From NCBI GenBank assembly GCA_902630915.1, contig CACOWD010000005.1, positions 1 to 41,408 on the forward strand: 41,408 nt of DNA, read 5' to 3'. This DNA comes from an uncultured Pelagibacteraceae bacterium (lineage in GTDB: Bacteria; Pseudomonadota; Alphaproteobacteria; Pelagibacterales; Pelagibacteraceae). Position numbers and translations under genes: made by a program. Below the pieces are notes generated by a model. That model did no database searches. It was not told the origin of the DNA and saw nothing but the letters and a program-made list of their open reading frames with translations. This document shows positions 9,151-16,841 of this stretch, piece after piece (the first letter of the stretch is position 1; each line of letters opens with the position of its first letter).

Positions 9151-9746
9151 TTAATTTTGCTCTCTTTTCGGCTTTGGCTACTTTTTATTTTACAATGTTT
9201 TTTACCCCAGGTCCAAATAACGCAATGCTTACTGCCTCGGGTATGAAATTTGGATTTGTGAAAACGTTACCACACTTGATTGGAATTCCTTTAGGACATA
9301 TTTTTCAAATTGGGCTTACCTGTTTTGGTTTAGCAAATTTGTTCATAATTTATCCTCAGATTCAATTCTACATGAAAATCTTATGCTTTATTTATTTACT
9401 TTACTTAGGATGGAAAATGATTGGCTCATTTTCTATGGTTCAAAAAGAAACTGGAAGACCGTTAAGATTTTATGAAGCATCATTATTTCAATTCATAAAT
9501 CCAAAAGCTTGGTCGATCGCGGTTACTGTTGCATCTGGTTTTTTTCCTACTGAAGAAAATATTGTTATAGGGGTTTCATTTGTTACTATTACTGCTGCAG
9601 TAATATGTTTTCCTACAATTAGCCTTTGGGCACTTTTTGGAAGTGGTTTAAGAAAATTTGTAGGAGATGTTAAAACAAAAAAAATTATAGAATATGTTTT
9701 AGCTCTTTTGTTAGTATTAACTGGTATATTTATTCTTATTAAATAA
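9147..9746 (+). CDS. LysE/RhtB-family amino-acid exporter
   Basis: This 199-residue hydrophobic protein has about six predicted membrane segments. It carries the LysE-family N-terminal signature F-T-P-G-P-N-N near residue 20 and F-x-N-P-K-A-W in the middle. Members export amino acids such as homoserine, threonine or lysine, and substrate cannot be read from sequence. The 4-base overlap with the phosphatase gene suggests joint translation, though no pathway link is obvious. Confidence 0.85.
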   Translation: MINFALFSALATFYFTMFFTPGPNNAMLTASGMKFGFVKTLPHLIGIPLGHIFQIGLTCFGLANLFIIYPQIQFYMKILCFIYLLYLGWKMIGSFSMVQKETGRPLRFYEASLFQFINPKAWSIAVTVASGFFPTEENIVIGVSFVTITAAVICFPTISLWALFGSGLRKFVGDVKTKKIIEYVLALLLVLTGIFILIK

Positions 9747-9752
9747 TAGCCT

Positions 9753-9781
9753 TTGATTTTTATTACTCTCTTTAATATAAA
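9753..9781 (+). promoter_or_regulatory. putative sigma-70 promoter for prpBC
   Basis: TTGATT (9753-9758), then a 17-base spacer, then TATAAA (9776-9781). A start site about 7 bases downstream would fall within 1-3 bases of the prpB ATG at 9790, giving a leaderless or nearly leaderless transcript. No Shine-Dalgarno sequence precedes the ATG, which agrees with that reading. Confidence 0.45.
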
Positions 9782-9789
9782 CTTTGCAG

Positions 9790-10686
9790 ATGCATTTCAC
9801 AAAAAAGAAAAGTTCTGAAAAAAGATTAGAATTTGTAAGAAATTTACAATCAAAAAAACTCCTTAGATTTCCTGGTGCTTATAATCCGTTGTGTGCAAAA
9901 CTTATAGCTGAAATCGGATTTGATGGAGTTTACATATCTGGAGGTGTTATGTCTAACGACCTAGGTTTACCAGACATAGGATTAACAACTTTAGATCAAG
10001 TGAGTTACAGAGCTAACCAAATATCTAGAGTGACAGACCTTCCCACCATAGTAGATGCGGATACAGGGTTTAAAGATTGTAAAAAAACAATAATAACTTT
10101 TGAGGAAAAAGGTTTAGCTGGTTGCCATATAGAAGATCAAACAGCGGAAAAAAGGTGCGGACATTTAGATAACAAAGAATTAATTACAAAAGATGAAATG
10201 GTAAAAAAGATCAAAGAGTCTGTTGAAGCCAGAAAAGATAAAAATTTTTTAATAATTGTAAGGACGGATGCTAACACTGTTGAAGGTATAGATAAAACAA
10301 TAGAGAGAATAAAATCTTATGAAGATGCAGGCGCGGATATGATTTTTCCAGAAGCAATGAAAGATGAAAAAGAGTTTGAAAAAGTAAGAAAAATATCAAA
10401 GGGCTATTTACTAGCCAACATGACAGAATTTGGAAAATCCAAATTATTAAATAGATCTCAGTTAGAAAATTTAGGTTATAATTTAGTTATTTATCCTGTA
10501 ACAACTCAGAGGCTAGCTATGCAGAATGTTGAATTAGGTCTTAAAACGATATTTAAAGATGGCCATCAAAATAATATTATTGACAAAATGCAGACTAGAA
10601 AAAGGTTGTACGAGTTAGTAGAATATGAGAAGTACAATACTCCTGATAAGAAAATTACAGACTTTTCGACAGAAGGACATGAATAA
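9790..10686 (+). CDS. prpB: 2-methylisocitrate lyase
   Basis: This is a 298-residue member of the isocitrate lyase/PEP mutase superfamily. It cleaves 2-methylisocitrate to pyruvate and succinate in the propionate (2-methylcitrate) cycle. Visible features are the P-G-A-Y-N beta-strand 1 motif near residue 29, D-A-D-T-G in metal binding near 89-93, and the catalytic K-R-C-G-H near 121-125. The K-R-C-G-H form is shared with isocitrate lyase, but the length and PrpB-like N-terminus favour methylisocitrate lyase. I placed the start at ATG 9790 rather than the upstream TTG at 9784. The stop overlaps prpC by one base. Confidence 0.9.
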   Translation: MHFTKKKSSEKRLEFVRNLQSKKLLRFPGAYNPLCAKLIAEIGFDGVYISGGVMSNDLGLPDIGLTTLDQVSYRANQISRVTDLPTIVDADTGFKDCKKTIITFEEKGLAGCHIEDQTAEKRCGHLDNKELITKDEMVKKIKESVEARKDKNFLIIVRTDANTVEGIDKTIERIKSYEDAGADMIFPEAMKDEKEFEKVRKISKGYLLANMTEFGKSKLLNRSQLENLGYNLVIYPVTTQRLAMQNVELGLKTIFKDGHQNNIIDKMQTRKRLYELVEYEKYNTPDKKITDFSTEGHE

Positions 10687-11810
10687 TGAGCGAGGAAATT
10701 AAAAAAGGTTTATTAGGAATAGTTGTTGATGAAACTACAATTTCACATGTGGTGCCTGAACTTAGTACTTTAACCTATAGAGGTTACACAGTACAAGAAC
10801 TTTGCGATAAGTGTGATTTTGAAGAGGTTGCTTATTTAGTGCTTAACGGAGAACTTCCCAACAAAAGCCAATTGAGAAAATTCATAAAACAAGAAAGGTC
10901 CGAAAGAAAACTTTCAAAACAAATATTAAATGATATTAAGAAAATGCCTCGAAATGCACATCCAATGGATGTTATTCGAACTTGTGTAAGTTTAATGGCA
11001 TTAGAAGATAAAGACACAAAAGATAATTCTCCTAAAGCAAATATGAGAAAGGCAATGAGAATATTTGCTAAAACTCCAACAGCTGTTGCTGCTTATTTCA
11101 GAACACGAAAAGGAAAATCAATTATATCTCCTAGTAAAAAATTATCTTTTTCAGAAAATTTCTTTAAAATGATGTTCAATAAAGTTCCAGACAAAGAAAT
11201 AGTAAGAGCATTTGATATTTCACTAATTTTATATGCTGAACACAGTTTTAATGTGTCGACTTTCACGGCAAGAACTATAACATCTAGTTTATCTGATTTA
11301 CATGGAGCGATAACTGGAGCGATAGCTTCTTTAAAAGGTCCGCTACATGGAGGAGCAAATGAGGCTGTAATGCATATGATGAAAGAGATAGGAAAACCTG
11401 AAAAAGCTAAGGCTTGGATAGAAAATGCACTAAATAAAAAAAAGGTAGTAATGGGATTTGGGCACAGAGTTTACCGTACAGGAGACTCGAGAGTTCCAAC
11501 AATGAAACATTATATGTTTAAAGTAGCTAAACTTCTGAAGAAAGAAAAATACACAAGAATGTATGAAATTTTAGAAAAAGTAATGATAGATAGAAAAAAT
11601 ATTCACCCAAACGTAGATTTTCCATGTGGTCCAACTTATTACATGATGGGAATTGATATAGATTTCTATACTCCAATATTTGTTATGTCTCGTATAACAG
11701 GTTGGTCTGCACATATTATGGAACAACATGCTTCAAATAAACTTATTAGACCATTGTCTAAATACAGGGGTGCTAAAGTAAGAGAAGTAATGCTATTGAA
11801 TCAAAGATAA
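10686..11810 (+). CDS. prpC: 2-methylcitrate synthase (citrate synthase family)
   Basis: The 374-residue enzyme condenses propionyl-CoA (or acetyl-CoA) with oxaloacetate. The catalytic triad of citrate synthases is visible: His in G-P-L-H-G-G-A-N, His in G-F-G-H-R-V-Y and Asp in N-V-D-F-P-C-G. The E-H-S-F-N-V-S-T-F-T-A-R segment and short length match the PrpC/type I bacterial forms. The partner prpB is immediately upstream (TAATG overlap), so methylcitrate synthase is preferred over housekeeping citrate synthase. No methylcitrate dehydratase (prpD or acnD) is in the window, so an aconitase elsewhere would be needed to close the cycle. Confidence 0.9.
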   Translation: MSEEIKKGLLGIVVDETTISHVVPELSTLTYRGYTVQELCDKCDFEEVAYLVLNGELPNKSQLRKFIKQERSERKLSKQILNDIKKMPRNAHPMDVIRTCVSLMALEDKDTKDNSPKANMRKAMRIFAKTPTAVAAYFRTRKGKSIISPSKKLSFSENFFKMMFNKVPDKEIVRAFDISLILYAEHSFNVSTFTARTITSSLSDLHGAITGAIASLKGPLHGGANEAVMHMMKEIGKPEKAKAWIENALNKKKVVMGFGHRVYRTGDSRVPTMKHYMFKVAKLLKKEKYTRMYEILEKVMIDRKNIHPNVDFPCGPTYYMMGIDIDFYTPIFVMSRITGWSAHIMEQHASNKLIRPLSKYRGAKVREVMLLNQR

Positions 11811-11996
11811 ATGACTTTAACTAATTTACTTTTATTTTTAATCTTAATTACATTGGCTACTTACACATTTATGCCTTGGAAAGGTATAGATAAAGGTTCT
11901 TTGTTAAAAGTAGCTTCTCAGTGGTTTATGTGGTTTGTTATTTTTGCAATCATAATTTTGATATCTACTTTTTTTGGAATTGAAGTTTCTGAATAA
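11811..11996 (+). CDS. small hypothetical membrane protein
   Basis: This is a 61-residue open frame with two strongly hydrophobic segments (about 3-20 and 36-54) joined by a short polar loop M-P-W-K-G-I-D-K-G. It starts with ATG on the base right after the prpC stop codon, and its end overlaps the reading frame of the homocysteine methyltransferase by 23 bases. This placement is typical of a translated member of the operon. I recognise no family, and function is unknown. Confidence 0.6.
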   Translation: MTLTNLLLFLILITLATYTFMPWKGIDKGSLLKVASQWFMWFVIFAIIILISTFFGIEVSE

Positions 11997-12882
11997 TCAT
12001 TTTTTTAAAAGAACAAGGATTTTAGATGGGGGTATGGGCCAAGAGCTACTTAACCGTGGAGTAAAGCCTCACGGAACTCTTTGGGGTGCCTCAGCATTGT
12101 ATAAACAAAAATACCATAAAATAGTTGTTAAAACTCATTTAGATTTTATAAAAGCTGGAGCGGAAGTTATTGTAACAAATAGCTTTGGTTGTAGAAAACG
12201 AAGACTTATTGAAAATGGTTTAGTTAAAGAATATAAAAAATTAAATGTTTTAGCAGGCAAATTAGCAAAAAAAGCTGTGTCTATTTCTAAAAAAAAAGTT
12301 TTAATCGCGGGAAGTCTGCCTCCTCAAAACTTTACTTATTTTGCAGATCTTGGAAAAGATCTTAATTTTATAAGAGAAAGTTTTAAATCCCAGGCAAAAT
12401 ATCTTAACCCTTTTGTAGACTTTTTTTATTTGGATGTAATGAGTAGCTGGAAAGAGTGTTCATTAGGTTTGAATGCAATTAAAGAATACAAAAAGAAATT
12501 TATAGTAGGTATCCACATTAGAAAAAAAGGGTTGTTACCTTCGGGTGAAAAATTTATATCTGTAGCAAAAAAGATCCAAAAATATAACCCAATTGGGATT
12601 TTAGCTTCTTGTGTTTCATTTGAGGACTTGAATGATGTCATAAAGGACGCAAATAAACTTAAAGTCCCATTTGGATTTAAAATAAATGCTTTTGAACATA
12701 TACCGCCTGGCTGGAAACCGGACTCAAATAATCCTAAGGTTCATCTTGGAAAAAGGAAAGACCTTACGCCTAAAAAATTTCTCGAAATTTGTAAAAAATT
12801 AGAGAAAAAGGGAGCTAAAATTATTGGAGGGTGTTGTGAAATTACCCCTAAACATATTGAGAAATTAAAAAAACTATCGTGA
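11974..12882 (+). CDS. homocysteine S-methyltransferase family protein
   Basis: About 302 residues forming a Pfam S-methyl_trans-type barrel. The N-terminus has I-L-D-G-G-M-G-Q-E-L. Zinc-thiolate ligands are seen as a single Cys in A-S-C-V-S and the paired cysteines in G-G-C-C-E-I-T-P near the C-terminus. Such enzymes transfer a methyl group (from betaine, S-methylmethionine or similar) to a thiol such as homocysteine. There is no usable ATG: TTG at 11974 or 11980, or CTG at 11989, must start it, which is unusual here. It is convergent with the glycine betaine transporter genes, which hints at a betaine methyl donor, but this link is inference. Confidence 0.78.
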   Translation: MELKFLNNHFFKRTRILDGGMGQELLNRGVKPHGTLWGASALYKQKYHKIVVKTHLDFIKAGAEVIVTNSFGCRKRRLIENGLVKEYKKLNVLAGKLAKKAVSISKKKVLIAGSLPPQNFTYFADLGKDLNFIRESFKSQAKYLNPFVDFFYLDVMSSWKECSLGLNAIKEYKKKFIVGIHIRKKGLLPSGEKFISVAKKIQKYNPIGILASCVSFEDLNDVIKDANKLKVPFGFKINAFEHIPPGWKPDSNNPKVHLGKRKDLTPKKFLEICKKLEKKGAKIIGGCCEITPKHIEKLKKLS

Positions 12883-13725
12883 TTTAATAATTTTTTGAGT
12901 AATTCTATCTAAAATAATTGCTAAAATTACTATCCCTGTTCCTCCAATTACAGCTGAACCAACATCAAGTCTTCCTAGAGCAATGTAAACTGTCAATCCT
13001 AAACCACCAGCTCCAATTAATGCTGCTATAACCACCATAGATAAAGCTAACATGAGAGTCTGATTTACTCCTGCCATTATAGTTTTTAAGGATAGAGGAA
13101 TTTCAATTTTTATAAGTATTAAAAATTTGGTAAGTCCTAAACTAGAACCAGCTTCTTTAAAACCTTTACCAACCTGTCTTATGCCTAGATTAGTCAAACG
13201 AATAATTGGAGGTAAGGCAAATATAATTGTAGCAACTACACCTGGTGTAAGACCTACTCCAAAAAGCATTACTACCGGAATTAAATAAACAAAACTAGGA
13301 ATAGTTTGCATAATATCTAAAACTGGTCTTAAAATAATTTCAAATGTATTGCTCCTAGACGCAATTATACCAAGAGGAATGCCAATTATCATACAGAATA
13401 AAACTGCAGTAAAAATCATTGCAAGCGTGGTCATGCTCTCTGACCAAAGATCTACAAGGTCAATAAAAAGTAAACTCAAAAGAGAAAATAATGCAAATTT
13501 AAAACCATTAGTTTTGTAAGCTAATACTACAAATATTAGGAGTACAATTGGAAAAGGTATAAAATTTAAAATAGACTCAAATCCATTTAAAACAGTATCT
13601 ATTGGAGCTGAAATTTTTTTAAAGAGCGGCCTTTGTTCAAAAAGCCACTCTTTAATATTTCCTTCTATCCACTCTCCAAGTGGAATATATATATCGTAAT
13701 CTGAAGGGGCTAATTTTAAGTTCAT
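12874..13725 (-). CDS. proW: glycine betaine/proline ABC transporter permease
   Basis: A 283-residue ProW-type inner-membrane permease. A hydrophilic N-terminus (about 50 residues) precedes six or more membrane segments. The binding-protein-dependent transport signature lies around E-A-G-S-S-L-G-L-T (EAA loop) in the second half. ProW would move glycine betaine or related osmolytes delivered by ProX. It lies 18 bases after proX. Its 3' end overlaps the convergent homocysteine methyltransferase gene by 9 bases, so a ProV ATPase cannot follow directly and must be encoded elsewhere. Confidence 0.9.
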   Translation of the reverse strand: MNLKLAPSDYDIYIPLGEWIEGNIKEWLFEQRPLFKKISAPIDTVLNGFESILNFIPFPIVLLIFVVLAYKTNGFKFALFSLLSLLFIDLVDLWSESMTTLAMIFTAVLFCMIIGIPLGIIASRSNTFEIILRPVLDIMQTIPSFVYLIPVVMLFGVGLTPGVVATIIFALPPIIRLTNLGIRQVGKGFKEAGSSLGLTKFLILIKIEIPLSLKTIMAGVNQTLMLALSMVVIAALIGAGGLGLTVYIALGRLDVGSAVIGGTGIVILAIILDRITQKIIKSR

Positions 13726-13743
13726 TAAAATTAACCCTAATCC

Positions 13744-14685
13744 TTACTTAATCCAGCTATCAAAAGTACTTTGATTTGCTTTAATCCAGTCGTTGGCGTG
13801 TTTCTTTATTGCTTTTTCACTCTTCTCACCTTTGTTCATCTTAAGATTTTGAGCGGCAATATCCGCTAGTGGAATTGATGCTTTCTTCAACATCTTTTCA
13901 ACTTTAGGATTTGCTTTTAAAAAATCCACGTTAGCTGCTGGTCTAATGTCATCTGCTCCAAAACCTAAATTAACTTTTGATTTTGTTGCATTAGCAACTT
14001 TTGAAGGTTTCGAACCGCTGTATGGAACCTCAATCCAAACAACATCCTTACCAAGTTTTAATGTTCCAACCGTCCAATTAGGTGTCCAAGTGTAAAACAG
14101 CACTGATTTCCCGTTTTTATATTTGGATATTACATCAGCCATTGATGCTGAGTAATCTGCCTTCACTGGATTAATGAATTCTCCTAATCCTAACTCATCG
14201 AAATGTTTTTGAATAACTTTTTCGCATCCCCAACCTGGAGGACAAGCAACCATATCTGCTTTACCATCACCATTTGAGTCCCAGTTTTTCGCATGTTTTT
14301 TTATATCTAAGACTGTTTTGATGCCAAATTTATCAGCCGATTTTTTATCAATTAAATAGCCTTGTAATCCACCTTTTTTCATTACGTGACCTACAGGTTT
14401 TACTTTACCTTTAGACTCAGATATGTACCCATCATGAGTTCCAAACCAACCGTTAACCCATAAATCTACATCGCCTGTTGTTGCTGCAACGTAAAACACT
14501 TGGGGTTTCATAGTTTGCGGACCAGAAACTTTATAGCCCATTTTTTCTAATGCTTGTTTATAGATCTCAGCCTGGAAATAACCTGTATCCCAATCTGCTC
14601 TACCCATTTTAATCTCGTTAGCGTTAACAGCACTACTAATAGTAAGAGCTGCTATTATTGATACTAAATGTTTAAAATATTTCAT
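13744..14685 (-). CDS. proX: glycine betaine/proline-betaine periplasmic binding protein
   Basis: A 313-residue periplasmic protein with a Sec signal peptide (about residues 1-22, ending in A-N-A). It resembles E. coli ProX closely: the betaine-cage tryptophans appear in V-N-G-W (Trp80), P-G-W-G-C (Trp152) and Y-T-W-T-P (Trp200). The cysteine pair flanking the middle Trp (Cys148, Cys154) and the D-S-N-G-D-G-K-A-D loop are also shared. It captures glycine betaine or proline betaine for ProW. The gene has a perfect AGGAGG ribosome binding site (14690-14695), rare in this window, pointing to high expression. A palindrome at 14732-14744 may be its operator. Confidence 0.94.
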   Translation of the reverse strand: MKYFKHLVSIIAALTISSAVNANEIKMGRADWDTGYFQAEIYKQALEKMGYKVSGPQTMKPQVFYVAATTGDVDLWVNGWFGTHDGYISESKGKVKPVGHVMKKGGLQGYLIDKKSADKFGIKTVLDIKKHAKNWDSNGDGKADMVACPPGWGCEKVIQKHFDELGLGEFINPVKADYSASMADVISKYKNGKSVLFYTWTPNWTVGTLKLGKDVVWIEVPYSGSKPSKVANATKSKVNLGFGADDIRPAANVDFLKANPKVEKMLKKASIPLADIAAQNLKMNKGEKSEKAIKKHANDWIKANQSTFDSWIK

Positions 14686-14689
14686 TTTC

Positions 14690-14695
14690 CCTCCT
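14690..14695 (-). promoter_or_regulatory. strong Shine-Dalgarno of proX
   Basis: The minus strand reads AGGAGG, a full match to the anti-Shine-Dalgarno, a few bases before the proX ATG at 14685. Most genes in this window have weak or no such site, so proX is likely translated heavily. Confidence 0.8.
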
Positions 14696-14731
14696 AAATT
14701 TTTAGAAATTTTAACATGTAAAGGAACTTAT

Positions 14732-14744
14732 TGTAACCGTTACA
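14732..14744. promoter_or_regulatory. perfect palindrome in the proX promoter region (possible operator)
   Basis: TGTAAC-C-GTTACA is a perfect inverted repeat about 47-59 bases upstream of proX. On the minus strand it overlaps a possible -10 (TACAAT), with a weak -35 (TTCACT) 18 bases further upstream. A repressor binding here would block transcription of proXW. The cognate regulator is not known. Confidence 0.4.
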
Positions 14745-14807
14745 CAACTAAAAAGTGAAATATGGAAGATATGCTTAAGATAATTTTAGATTAGCTTATT
14801 TTGTCCT

Positions 14808-15200
14808 TTATTTGCAATTTTTGCATAAACCGAAAAATTCTAAGTTAAACCTTTTAAACTTTGTGCCTTTTTTATCACTGAAACTTGATAAATATTTTGA
14901 AAGTTTAGTGTCAATAATTTCATCAACTGTCTCACAACTTTCACAGATTGAAAACGCTGTTGCCTTTGAAATTTCACAATCTGAATTTTTACAAGCAACA
15001 AAAGCATTTTTGCTTTCGATTTTATGAATTTTACCTATCTCAATTAACTTATCCAAAGCTCTATAAATCTGTTGGGGCGCATTAATTCCCTTTTTTTGAA
15101 CATTGAATAAGATAGAGTAAGCTTTCAAGGGAATTTTTGCCCTTTCAATAATGCCTAAAACAATTTTTTGATTTTTAGAAAGTGTTTGTGCTTGAGTCAT
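14808..15200 (-). CDS. zur: Fur-family zinc-responsive repressor
   Basis: A 130-residue Fur-superfamily regulator. The N-terminal winged helix (about 1-75) includes the A-P-Q-Q-I-Y-R-A-L-D recognition region, and the C-terminal dimer domain carries two CxxC pairs (C-E-S-C and C-K-N-C) that form the structural zinc site. Operon position decides the specificity: it lies 23 bases after znuB in a znuC-znuB-zur unit. Two Zur-like palindromes occupy the znuA-znuC promoter region, so Zur rather than Fur is the likely identity. It should repress both znu units, including its own, when zinc is plentiful. Confidence 0.88.
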   Translation of the reverse strand: MTQAQTLSKNQKIVLGIIERAKIPLKAYSILFNVQKKGINAPQQIYRALDKLIEIGKIHKIESKNAFVACKNSDCEISKATAFSICESCETVDEIIDTKLSKYLSSFSDKKGTKFKRFNLEFFGLCKNCK

Positions 15201-15223
15201 AAATTTAATTTATCAATTTGAAA

Positions 15224-16027
15224 TCATTTTTTCAATTCAGAATAATTTTTAATCTTAATAAGTGTAAAACAAAATAAAACTAATGCTGCTGTTATTATAG
15301 ATGGTCCTGAAGGTGTATTAATTTGTAAAGATGAAAACAAACCAATTATTACTGATAATAAACCTCCGATAATTGATAATTTAATCATCTGGTTTGGATT
15401 GTTAGAAATATTTCTTGCCATAGCTGCAGGCATAATTAACATTCCTGTAATTAACAAGAGCCCAACAATTTTAATCGATATTGCAATTATTGCTGCCAAT
15501 AAAACAGTAAAGATTGCATTTACTTTATCAGGATTCATGCCCTCTGCCTCAGCTAGTTCGTGATTAACTGTTGAGGCAAACAAAGGTTTCCAAATAAATT
15601 TAAGTATGAATAAAATTAATGCTCCACCAATCCAAATAATTAAAATATCTATCTCATTTACTGCTAAAATATCCCCAAACAATAAACCCATAATATCAAA
15701 TCGGATTGAAGTTAAAAAACCTATAACAACTAAGCCGACAGCAAGAGATGAATGAGCTAATAGACCTAACAAGGCATCTCCAGGTAGTTTTGTTGTTTTT
15801 TGAAGTTTTAATAGTATTAGCGCAATAGCCGAAGAAATTAAAAAAACTGAAAAAGCGATATTTAATTCAAAAAAGAAAGCTATTGTAACTCCTAATAATG
15901 CGGAATGGGATAAGGTATCACCAAAAAAAGATAGTCTTCTCCAAATTATAAAACACCCGAGAGGCCCTGTCACTAATGCAATCCCTATTCCAGCAATTAA
16001 AGCTCTTATAAAAAAATCGTCAAACAT
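15224..16027 (-). CDS. znuB: zinc ABC transporter permease
   Basis: A 267-residue permease of the ABC-3 (ZnuB/MntB) family with about eight membrane segments. The N-terminal G-P-L-G-C-F-I-I-W-R-R and the S-H-S-A-L-L-G-V region are family hallmarks. It forms the inner-membrane channel for zinc delivered by ZnuA. Its start codon abuts the znuC stop codon with no gap, and zur follows after 23 bases. Confidence 0.92.
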   Translation of the reverse strand: MFDDFFIRALIAGIGIALVTGPLGCFIIWRRLSFFGDTLSHSALLGVTIAFFFELNIAFSVFLISSAIALILLKLQKTTKLPGDALLGLLAHSSLAVGLVVIGFLTSIRFDIMGLLFGDILAVNEIDILIIWIGGALILFILKFIWKPLFASTVNHELAEAEGMNPDKVNAIFTVLLAAIIAISIKIVGLLLITGMLIMPAAMARNISNNPNQMIKLSIIGGLLSVIIGLFSSLQINTPSGPSIITAALVLFCFTLIKIKNYSELKK

Positions 16028-16780
16028 CTATTGTTTCCTTTTTATTGTTCCGTCCGTTGCATGAGTATGATCATGTTTATGCTCGTACACAGATAAAATT
16101 GTTGAAGCGCGGTCTCCAAACAATTCTTGATATTTATTGTTGTTAACTACAGATTGAGGTGTTCCAGAGCAACAAACGTGCCCATTAAGACAAACAACAT
16201 AATCTGTAGAGGACATAACAACATGTAAGTCATGAGATATTAATAAAATTCCGCATTTAACTGTTTCTGAGATTTCTTTTATTAATTCGTAAAGAGAGAT
16301 TTCGCCTTTAAAATCCACTCCTTGAACAGGTTCATCCAAAACTAAAAGATCAGGATTTTTCGCAATCGCTCTTGCAATTAAAACTCTTTGAAATTCTCCT
16401 CCAGATAAATTACTCAAATTATTTTTTTTAAGATGTTCAACTCCAGTTAGTTTTAAAGCATTTATTATTTCCTCATTGCTTAAATTTTGTGTGAGTAACA
16501 TAAAATCAACTACTCTTATTGGTAATGTCCAATCGATAGAAATTTTTTGAGGGACATAGCCAACTTTTTCAGTAAATTTTAAAACTTTTCCTTCGATATT
16601 TTTGTATATACCTAGAGCAATTTTTGCTGTTGTTGTTTTTCCTGATCCATTGGGTCCAATTAATGTAACGATTTCTCCTCTTTTTACTTCTAAGGAAACT
16701 CCCTTAACTAACCATTTATCGTTTTTATATAAACCTACATTATCTACTTTAATTAATGTCTCTGAATTTAATTTATTCAC
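16028..16780 (-). CDS. znuC: zinc ABC transporter ATP-binding protein
   Basis: A 250-residue ABC ATPase. The Walker A G-P-N-G-S-G-K-T-T is at about residues 43-51, the Q-loop in Y-V-P-Q-K, the ABC signature L-S-G-G-E near 126-130, and Walker B L-L-V-L-D-E-P shortly after, followed by the H-loop. The C-terminal tail is histidine-rich (H-K-H-D-H-T-H), common in zinc ATPases. The start is GTG at 16780, preceded by AAGGA at a proper distance on the minus strand. It powers ZnuB and diverges from znuA across 61 bases. Confidence 0.94.
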   Translation of the reverse strand: MNKLNSETLIKVDNVGLYKNDKWLVKGVSLEVKRGEIVTLIGPNGSGKTTTAKIALGIYKNIEGKVLKFTEKVGYVPQKISIDWTLPIRVVDFMLLTQNLSNEEIINALKLTGVEHLKKNNLSNLSGGEFQRVLIARAIAKNPDLLVLDEPVQGVDFKGEISLYELIKEISETVKCGILLISHDLHVVMSSTDYVVCLNGHVCCSGTPQSVVNNNKYQELFGDRASTILSVYEHKHDHTHATDGTIKRKQ

Positions 16781-16805
16781 AATATTAATCCTTGCATTAA
16801 CAAAC

Positions 16806-16818
16806 GTTATATTATAAC
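16806..16818. promoter_or_regulatory. Zur-box-like palindrome 1 between znuC and znuA
   Basis: GTTATA-T-TATAAC is a perfect inverted repeat and resembles the alphaproteobacterial Zur operator (GTTATA-TATAAC core). On the minus strand it contains TATAAT, a likely znuC -10, so bound Zur would block that promoter. Confidence 0.75.
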
Positions 16819-16822
16819 ACTC

Positions 16823-16837
16823 TGTTACTTTATAACA
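16823..16837. promoter_or_regulatory. Zur-box-like palindrome 2 just upstream of znuA
   Basis: TGTTA-CTTTA-TAACA has matching 5-base arms and is centred 18 bp from palindrome 1. It ends 4 bases before the znuA ATG (16842), so a bound dimer would cover the transcription or translation start of znuA. Confidence 0.65.
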
Positions 16838-16841
16838 TATT

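Noticed and set aside
11811..12000. SAM or glycine riboswitch controlling the homocysteine methyltransferase
   Set aside because: The sequence upstream is coding and shows no aptamer-like conserved core; the gene is embedded in the prp operon.
14686..14807. tRNA or small RNA gene in the proX-zur gap
   Set aside because: No cloverleaf arms or T-loop motif could be found on either strand; the palindrome is too short for a structured RNA.
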